Position numbers and translations under genes: made by a program. This document shows positions 23,509-28,430 of a stretch of DNA of 28,430 nt, in pieces. The first letter of the stretch is position 1; the number at the start of each line of letters is the position of its first letter. The DNA is from Methanosarcinales archaeon (lineage in GTDB: Archaea; Halobacteriota; Methanosarcinia; Methanosarcinales; Methanogasteraceae): positions 1-28,430 of the forward strand of contig DAOVGE010000124.1 of assembly GCA_030672605.1 (NCBI GenBank). Reading direction: 5' to 3'. Under the pieces are notes generated by a model. The model had not been told where the DNA came from, did no database searches, and worked only from the letters and a program-made list of their open reading frames with translations.

Positions 23509-23541
23509 CGTGGGATTCGTGATGAAGACGCGAATTCCACG
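23509..23541. terminator. Hairpin between convergent rpl30 and the 271-residue gene
   Basis: CGTGGGATTCG (23509-23519) pairs with CGAATTCCACG (23531-23541), 10 of 11 positions, around an 11-base loop. It lies in the 74-base gap where the two operons converge and could stop transcription from both sides. It has no strong T-run, so it might instead be a repeat relic. Confidence 0.4.
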
Positions 23542-23549
23542 GATACAGC

Positions 23550-24365
23550 TCATTTTGGAAATATCCTCCGCAGAAAAAGCATAATCCTATACTTGATCGG
23601 CAGAGCCTTTGACACGATCTTTTTTGTGGAGAGTGCATCCGCAAAGAACCTCAGTTTTCCTTTTGCCGCAATAAGACCCCGAAACGTCTCGCAGTCCATA
23701 AAGAACGAGAGCGGTTTCACACCAAACTGCTTCTTCACGCCGTCTGTGATCTGACGGCACTCGCGTCTCCAGTCTCCAGTTGATCCGATCTTCGGTTTTA
23801 TCACATCGAGCGTTGTTATCAGGTTGATTGTTCCCCCTTCAATCCCGATGATCCAGTTTGTCCAGATATCCTGACCGCTGAAGATTGTGAGCATGACGAG
23901 CGCGTTGTCAGGAGCGGACGCGAAGAGTTTCTTTACCGTCTTGTACTCGAAATCGGCGAGCCAATGCGATCCTACCGGGTACTGATTAATCCCGTGCCCG
24001 AACTCGCAGGATATGGCGTCCTTGAGCGAGAATAGCTGTTTGATGTAATTTGCGTCGCAATCAACGGTTCTCTCAAATCTGGTGAAGATGCGACGTATCG
24101 CAGGGTATGAGACCGCGTAGACTGTCTTCACATCCTCTTCACGGTATATCGCTTTTATCACATCTTTTATCCGGCAACAGTCACTGAATCGCTCCTTCAG
24201 CTCAGGTCTCGAGCCGTCTCTGGTGTGCACAACCTTGATTGGGACACCGTCGTTGTGGATTATGATGATCGCCGACTCTGGCGTTTTACTGTGAAAGATT
24301 GCGTGATAGAAGTTGTTCCAATGCTCAATTCCCCAGTCCACGATCTTCACGTTCTCGCCGATCAT
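23550..24365 (-). CDS. Conserved-looking protein of unknown function
   Basis: I do not recognise this 271-residue protein. It is soluble-looking, without signal peptide, and ends with a basic amphipathic tail (YRIMLFLRRIFPK) that might touch the membrane. There are notable Cys/His residues (CCRIKD near 63, CEFGHG near 120). Near 165-185 lies the motif FSGQDIWTNWIIGIEGGTIN, and later TGDWRRECRQ and FFMDCETFRGLIA. Its ATG overlaps the stop of the beta-galactosidase-like gene by ATGA, so it is the last gene of the glycosyltransferase operon. That suggests a role linked to glycan metabolism or its regulation, but this is only context. Confidence 0.75.
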   Translation of the reverse strand: MIGENVKIVDWGIEHWNNFYHAIFHSKTPESAIIIIHNDGVPIKVVHTRDGSRPELKERFSDCCRIKDVIKAIYREEDVKTVYAVSYPAIRRIFTRFERTVDCDANYIKQLFSLKDAISCEFGHGINQYPVGSHWLADFEYKTVKKLFASAPDNALVMLTIFSGQDIWTNWIIGIEGGTINLITTLDVIKPKIGSTGDWRRECRQITDGVKKQFGVKPLSFFMDCETFRGLIAAKGKLRFFADALSTKKIVSKALPIKYRIMLFLRRIFPK

Positions 24366-26587
24366 CTCTGATCCGCCTCGAGAATCAGAACCGTGTACGC
24401 AGGGACCGTTGTCACCGGACCAACCATATCTCCACTCTTCAGATCACGGTATCTTCCGCCCAAGTCAACATCTCTCCTGGTTGATCTGGTGTTTGCCACG
24501 AAGAGAAACTCCCTCCCGCAATCGGCATCTCTTTGCACCGCAACATCGATTCCGGGATCGGTTTCGGGAATTGTGCGGTCCAATCCCGCCGCAGCCGCAA
24601 TCCTCTCGATTATTCCGAGTAATCCCTGTGTAACATGATCCGGCTCTGCGATCCTCGGAAAGAGGAACCCGAAATGGATGATCGTCCCGCTTCCTACGCT
24701 CTGCTGGTATATGATCGTTTCGTGATCAGTTGCAAGCAGTGGTGCCGGGATCGATGCGGGTGCGGGTGCGGGTGCAGAGATCGATGCAGAGATGAATGCG
24801 GAATCGCGGGGATTGGATATGTCAGATATATCAGTTATATCGAATAGATCAACAGAGGTAAGTGTGGCGCCATTTAGATCGAGCCGATCCAGCCTCTCAC
24901 GCGGCTTTAAGAGATTCTTTCCGAGAATATCACACTCTCGCATCGTGTAATCGAGCACGGGAACTCTTGGACCGATCACAAGATGTCCGCCGTTTCGTGC
25001 GTAGTTGCGCAGCTTCTTCTGCACGCTCTCACTCATGAAATCGAATGTGGGCACTGCAACCATCTTGTATTCGGCAAGACGCTCCTCTGAGATTGTGGTG
25101 TCGCCGATTGCAACAGGGTACTTCGCAGCGCCGAACCCGAAGTAGAGCGCATCCCACTGACGCGTGCATTCGAGCTGGATTATGTCGCTGAACCCGAGAT
25201 CGTCTTCGCTTACGTAATATTCTGGAGTTATGCCTCCGATTATCGGAATCGGTGTTAAGAGCGATGATGCGAGCTCGAGGCGGGCGCAGTCGCGGTTGAC
25301 AAGGAGAATTCCATCGCACGCGCTCGTAATCTCATGATAATTCATCCGTTTGAGAATCCGATTGAACTCCTGGTAAAACTTGAAATGCTCTCTTTTGATT
25401 CCTCCGAATCGATCTATCGGGCTTCCCACCCAGCGCTCCCGCTCAACGAGCATGTAGAAGTTAATTCCTGAAAAACCGTGCATCAGCGCTGCGTATGTCG
25501 TGAATTTCGCATCATCGAGCATGATCGGCTTGACTGGGATCGGGAGTGCAACAAACCCTGCTGCGAACTCGGATAGGAATGGCGCGCGGCTTGTGCCATT
25601 CAGATACTGGACGCACCGTTTTACCTTGTGATACTCTTCTTTGTAGTAGTAGAGGTCAAAACCGACGACATCAACGATCTCTTCCATCCTTATGTGGTTG
25701 TACGGAGGTTTTGCGCACAATCCCGGAAGATTATGGTAGATGAGTGTCTCAACGCCGCGCTCTCTCAACATCTCCGCAATACGGGAAAGCCCGTACTGCA
25801 GATAGTACTCCTTGTACTCGATCCAGTCCAGATAGTAGGGCAGCTCTCTATTCTGCCTGTTCGCCCCATTGCCCACACAGTTGAATTCGCGTGGCGGCGA
25901 AACCGCATCAAACGAGCCATACTCAATAGAATACCGCTCGTTCAACACCCTGATGTCCTGATACTTCGCCTCCAGAAACCGTGCGTACAGCCGGATTGCG
26001 CCGGTCGAGTAATCATGATCGTATGGCTGGGTGCGCAAGAAGAACGAGAGCTCGTTATCTGCCTGAACCGCAATTACGCAGCCGTGCGGGTGCAGATGCG
26101 CTCTTATGATCGGAGCGACGCGGTCAAAATATATACCCACTTCCCGATAAAATTTTTCCGATGCATAACTCGGAACAGGAAACATACGCGGGGGGGATGG
26201 GAAGATAACAGGCGTGCCATCTGCCGTAACCGACTGAATCTCAAGATCGTGCACGATTCGCTTCGGAAACCCGAAGTATGTGATCTCGGAGTTGACATGC
26301 GGACCCGGGCGCAGCAGAACATGCATATCTTTCGCCTCACAGAGCGTAAGAAATGCGTCCAGATCGTAATCAGGATTGATCTCACCGAAGTCAAACTCTC
26401 CGCGGGATATTTCGTGAACGCACCACGGCACGTACGTGCAGATCGTCTCAAAACCCATCTCACGGACGCGATCAAGGATCTCACCCCATCTCGAGCGGTC
26501 GAGCCGCCAGTAATGAACGCTGCCGCTCACAAGAAGCATTCGTTCGCAATTAAGATGGAACCGCCTGTCCCGTATCGTCAGCGCCAT
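24362..26587 (-). CDS. GH35/GH42-like beta-galactosidase
   Basis: The 741-residue glycosidase starts with GSVHYWRLDRSRWGEIL and CTYVPWCVHEISRGEFDF, the pattern of GH35 barrels, and continues with VLLRPGPHVNSE. The acid/base Glu is seen in AVQADNELSFF (about 179) and the nucleophile in PFLSEFAAGF (about 340). The C-terminal part resembles the GH42-type domain (GGHLVIGPRVPVLD), with a Pro/Ala/Ser-rich insertion (SAPAPAPASIPAP) near 600. No signal peptide is seen, so it acts in the cytoplasm. I start at the ATG at 26587 (MALTIRDRR), one base past the stop of the glycosyltransferase gene. An earlier frame start at 26626 would overlap that gene. The substrate is not known; beta-galactosides are the family norm. 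Confidence 0.85.
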   Translation of the reverse strand: MALTIRDRRFHLNCERMLLVSGSVHYWRLDRSRWGEILDRVREMGFETICTYVPWCVHEISRGEFDFGEINPDYDLDAFLTLCEAKDMHVLLRPGPHVNSEITYFGFPKRIVHDLEIQSVTADGTPVIFPSPPRMFPVPSYASEKFYREVGIYFDRVAPIIRAHLHPHGCVIAVQADNELSFFLRTQPYDHDYSTGAIRLYARFLEAKYQDIRVLNERYSIEYGSFDAVSPPREFNCVGNGANRQNRELPYYLDWIEYKEYYLQYGLSRIAEMLRERGVETLIYHNLPGLCAKPPYNHIRMEEIVDVVGFDLYYYKEEYHKVKRCVQYLNGTSRAPFLSEFAAGFVALPIPVKPIMLDDAKFTTYAALMHGFSGINFYMLVERERWVGSPIDRFGGIKREHFKFYQEFNRILKRMNYHEITSACDGILLVNRDCARLELASSLLTPIPIIGGITPEYYVSEDDLGFSDIIQLECTRQWDALYFGFGAAKYPVAIGDTTISEERLAEYKMVAVPTFDFMSESVQKKLRNYARNGGHLVIGPRVPVLDYTMRECDILGKNLLKPRERLDRLDLNGATLTSVDLFDITDISDISNPRDSAFISASISAPAPAPASIPAPLLATDHETIIYQQSVGSGTIIHFGFLFPRIAEPDHVTQGLLGIIERIAAAAGLDRTIPETDPGIDVAVQRDADCGREFLFVANTRSTRRDVDLGGRYRDLKSGDMVGPVTTVPAYTVLILEADQR

Positions 26588-26588
26588 G

Positions 26589-27335
26589 TCATTTTCGTAT
26601 GCCGATGTACTCCCGCATGTCAGCAACCCCGATCTTCTTTGTCAGTTTGTCGATCCATGTTGCGTCCAGTTGCAGCCCCAGGTCCAGTTGTGTGTAGTAG
26701 TAGATCGTTCCGAGAAGCCCCATCGATTCCAGACGCCTGGACGAGTTCGTGACTTTTATGTGGGGGAAAAATCGCACATCTCCGAGTTTTCCTATCCGCC
26801 TGCTGAACTCCACATCCTCGAGCAGGACATTCTTGTAGCCTCCGCACTCAAAGTACGCATCGCGCCTCACACAGGTGTTAAAACCCGGGAGCGTGACAGA
26901 TATCAACAGCTCCCGCATCAGGAAATACTTGTTTGCAACAGTCTCTGCGAGTTTTATCTGCTCCGAATGTTCTGAAAATTCAAAACCGGTTGAGAATGCA
27001 ACGAGACCGGGATTGGCTTTGAACGTCTCATAGACGTAGGAAAGGTAGTATCCCGGAACCACTGTATCCGCATCGATGAATATGAGGCATTTGCTGCTCT
27101 TGCTCGCATGGAGTGCGCCATAGTGCCTGCCTGCTCCGATCCCCCGATCTTCGCAGTTTAGCACCTGATCTGCGAACTCTCGTCCGATATCGAGGCTTCC
27201 GTCTGTGCTGCCGCCATCGGATATGATCAGTTCATAGTCGGTGTTCGTGTTCTGGTCTGCAATTGATCTGAGCGTCGCCTCGAGGTTCGTAGCCTCGTTT
27301 AAAACCGGCACGATGACCGAAATCTCCAGCTCCAT
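26589..27335 (-). CDS. Family 2 glycosyltransferase
   Basis: The 248-residue GT-A enzyme starts with ISVIVPVLNEATNLEATLRS, followed by the nucleotide-binding LIISDGGSTDGS and the metal-binding DADT (DxD) in LIFIDADTVVPGY. ALLEDVEFSRRIGK-like sequence (LLEDVEFSRRIGK) supplies the ED motif. There are no obvious membrane helices. It transfers a sugar from a nucleotide donor to an unknown acceptor. It is the first gene of a three-gene operon with a glycosidase, one base apart. A TATA-like TTTTAAAAAACC lies about 60-75 bases upstream; no clear ribosome site is seen. Confidence 0.92.
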   Translation of the reverse strand: MELEISVIVPVLNEATNLEATLRSIADQNTNTDYELIISDGGSTDGSLDIGREFADQVLNCEDRGIGAGRHYGALHASKSSKCLIFIDADTVVPGYYLSYVYETFKANPGLVAFSTGFEFSEHSEQIKLAETVANKYFLMRELLISVTLPGFNTCVRRDAYFECGGYKNVLLEDVEFSRRIGKLGDVRFFPHIKVTNSSRRLESMGLLGTIYYYTQLDLGLQLDATWIDKLTKKIGVADMREYIGIRK

Positions 27336-27429
27336 GATTGGTTACTTTGTGCCGGGTGGAATTAAGGTTGCTGATTCTGAGGGGTTCTGTGGTTTTTTAA
27401 AAAGGTGGTAAAAAGTTGCGGGTCTTCAT

Positions 27430-27512
27430 TCTTTCTCGCCTTTCTCGTTCATCTGATGCTACAACGCAAGGTCGCAAGGTCGCAAGGTCGCAAAGGCGAG
27501 AGGGTGATACGC
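27430..27512. repeat. Inverted array of 8-bp units (copy C)
   Basis: The right arm has GCAAGGTC three times in tandem, followed by GCAAAGGCGAGAG. The left arm is shorter (TTTCTCGCCTTTCTCG). The unit differs from copies A and B (GGTCGCAA against GACGCAAA), but the layout is the same. Confidence 0.75.
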
Positions 27513-27587
27513 CCGCGTTTTTTCATATACGCGAGGGGGATAGTTGGCGACCACGGAAAACGTAAGAACCAGAACAATTTTACGTAC

Positions 27588-27705
27588 ATGCTCGGGTAAC
27601 GTGTGGTGGGAACCACGAGATTGCATAGTCTGCGAAGCAGCGGCACAGCCATCTCCACAAGATTTCTGTGTTAATCTCGTGTAATCTTGTGGTTTTATAT
27701 GCGTA
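27588..27705. repeat. Dispersed hairpin element, full copy in reverse orientation
   Basis: Reverse-complemented, it gives CGCATATAAAACC, then AACCACAAGATTACACGAG. The loop segment GGCTGTGCCGCTGCTTCGC follows, then GCAATCTCGTGGTT and the end ACACGTTACCCGAGCATG. This matches 4441-4583 closely, including the GC-rich loop. Confidence 0.85.
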
Positions 27706-27734
27706 CATCATACCTACTCAACCCTTATCAGCCA

Positions 27735-27835
27735 CAGATTTACACAGATTACACAGATTGGGGGTTATCTGTTTGCCACACGTTATTGAGCATATTCCGT
27801 ACATCCACACAATATCGAGTAAGTACAATTTTAGG
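27735..27835. repeat. Composite partial hairpin element
   Basis: CCACAGATTTACACAGATTACACAG is a related arm variant (from 27735). It is followed by the right end of the element (CACACGTTATTGAGCAT) and then, in reverse orientation, the left end (ATCCACACAATATCGAGTAAG). It looks like fused ends of two copies. Confidence 0.65.
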
Positions 27836-27875
27836 CACAATCGAAAATCCCAGTGAAATGCACCCGGAGACTTTT

Positions 27876-28000
27876 GTTCTTTGCGCCATCGCGTCTTTGC
27901 GTCTTTGCGTTATTGTTTTCTAATTCAACGCAAGGGCGCAAGGGCGCAGAGACGCAAAGAGTGTTGCCAATCTCAATCTTCGCGTCTTTTGCGTTGTTGC
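27876..28000. repeat. Inverted array of GACGCAAAG-like units (copy D), with extra arm
   Basis: The left arm is TTGCGCCATCGCGTCTTTG and so on, the spacer is TTATTGTTTTCTAATTC, and the right arm is AACGCAAGGGCGCAAGGGCG. A further CTTCGCGTCTTTTGCG unit follows at about 27978-27993. It is the longest of the four copies. Confidence 0.8.
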
Positions 28001-28229
28001 ACATCCAACTGACCATTACGGAAATCACTGGATTTCCAGACAGTGCCCAATTTTACGCACCAGCCGATGCATTGATCCGATCAGAAACACCAAAAACCAG
28101 TATGCCCCCACCCTGCGCCTCCAAACACCAGAAAAAAACGATTGGCAGCACGCGATGGCACCACCGCCACCACGCGCCCCCGCAAGCAATCATTGCGCAA
28201 CAAGTCATGCAGTCAATCAGCCTATTCAC

Positions 28230-28430
28230 TCAGCGCAACCCCGCATAGACATCGAACTCGGTGCACTGCCCATAGATCCGGTTGAGCTCAGTCTCATGGA
28301 GCCGCACGTACCTGGCGTCTGTCTCTGCGAACACAATCTCAACGAATGTATCACCGTCCGTTATCGTGACATCGGATGCAACAGTCGTCCAGCTCGCCTC
28401 GTCTGTTGAGACCTGAATCTCAACGGTCAT
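28230..28430 (-). CDS. C-terminal end of an F5/8 type C (discoidin) domain protein, partial
   Basis: The last 66 residues of a protein whose beginning lies beyond the right edge. VEIQVSTDEASWTTVAS, then ARYVRLHETELN and FDVYAGLR are typical of the end of a galactose-binding-like F5/8C domain. Such domains bind sugars or surfaces on secreted or cell-surface proteins. The apparent ATG at the window edge is not a reliable start. Nothing clear as a terminator is seen downstream. Confidence 0.7.
   Translation of the reverse strand: MTVEIQVSTDEASWTTVASDVTITDGDTFVEIVFAETDARYVRLHETELNRIYGQCTEFDVYAGLR

Larger units (their letters stand above)
27336..28229. other. Repeat-rich intergenic region
   Basis: About 890 bases lie between the glycosyltransferase gene and the F5/8C gene. 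They contain two arrays of the GACGCAAAG-like unit and one full plus one partial hairpin element. The last part (28000-28229) shows only C/A-rich sequence without a gene. Open frames here run through the repeats and are not called. Confidence 0.65.

Noticed and set aside
25628..26752. 374-codon plus-strand frame
   Set aside because: Antisense to the glycosidase and glycosyltransferase genes; no motif.
27853..28248. 131-codon plus-strand gene
   Set aside because: It passes through the inverted repeat array at 27876-28000; the coding appearance is an effect of the repeat.

Overview
The window is archaeal. It carries A-type (archaeal V-like) ATP synthase subunits, archaeal forms of ribosomal proteins uL18, uS5 and uL30, an ATP-dependent DNA ligase of the archaeal/eukaryotic type, and a GspE-like secretion ATPase of the archaeal branch. 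It also encodes surface proteins with PGF-CTERM tails (the archaeosortase A signal) and TATA/BRE-like promoters. PGF-CTERM tails, an archaeal alanine dehydrogenase and a group II intron trace fit a euryarchaeote of the Methanomicrobia/Archaeoglobi/Syntrophoarchaeia/ANME-1 kind. That placement is inference; no rRNA or methanogenesis gene is present to fix it.

Layout, left to right. 1-2275: an SMR efflux protein and alanine dehydrogenase, both on the minus strand, with repeats around them. 2276-4129: an orphan secretion/pilus ATPase. 4842-8242: atpF-atpA-atpB, tightly coupled. In the place where atpD would be expected comes an AT-richer gene (8281-9642) coding for an alpha/alpha-toroid domain fused to a PLD-like nuclease domain. 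9689-12512 is an accessory zone. It holds an intact UPF0175-PIN (DUF3368) toxin-antitoxin pair, an intact HEPN-MNT pair, two decayed copies of the 3' end of atpB, fragments of further toxin-antitoxin genes, and the domain V-VI tail of a group II intron. 12518-14752: the NfeD protease and stomatin pair. 15010-15567: a small secreted protein with one EF-hand-like loop. 16366-21711: an overlapping three-gene operon of two PGF-CTERM surface proteins followed by DNA ligase. 21827-23475: rpl18-rps5-rpl30, cut off from the rest of the spc operon. 23550-27335: an operon of a family 2 glycosyltransferase, a GH35/42-like beta-galactosidase and an unrecognised protein. 28230-28430: the end of an F5/8 type C domain protein running off the right edge.

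Two repeat families punctuate the gaps. One is a roughly 120-140 bp hairpin element (copies near 1918, 4441, 11069, 16012, 27588 and 27770). The other consists of inverted arrays of a 7-9 bp GACGCAAAG-like unit (near 8, 2114, 27430 and 27876). They lie only between genes.

The most interesting part is 7.9-12.5 kb. A conserved ATP synthase operon ends in an undescribed-looking toroid-PLD fusion, and the junction between the two genes was duplicated downstream and then decayed among toxin-antitoxin modules and a retroelement remnant. Both highly conserved operons here (ATP synthase and spc) are fragments of their usual clusters, which points to heavy local rearrangement.
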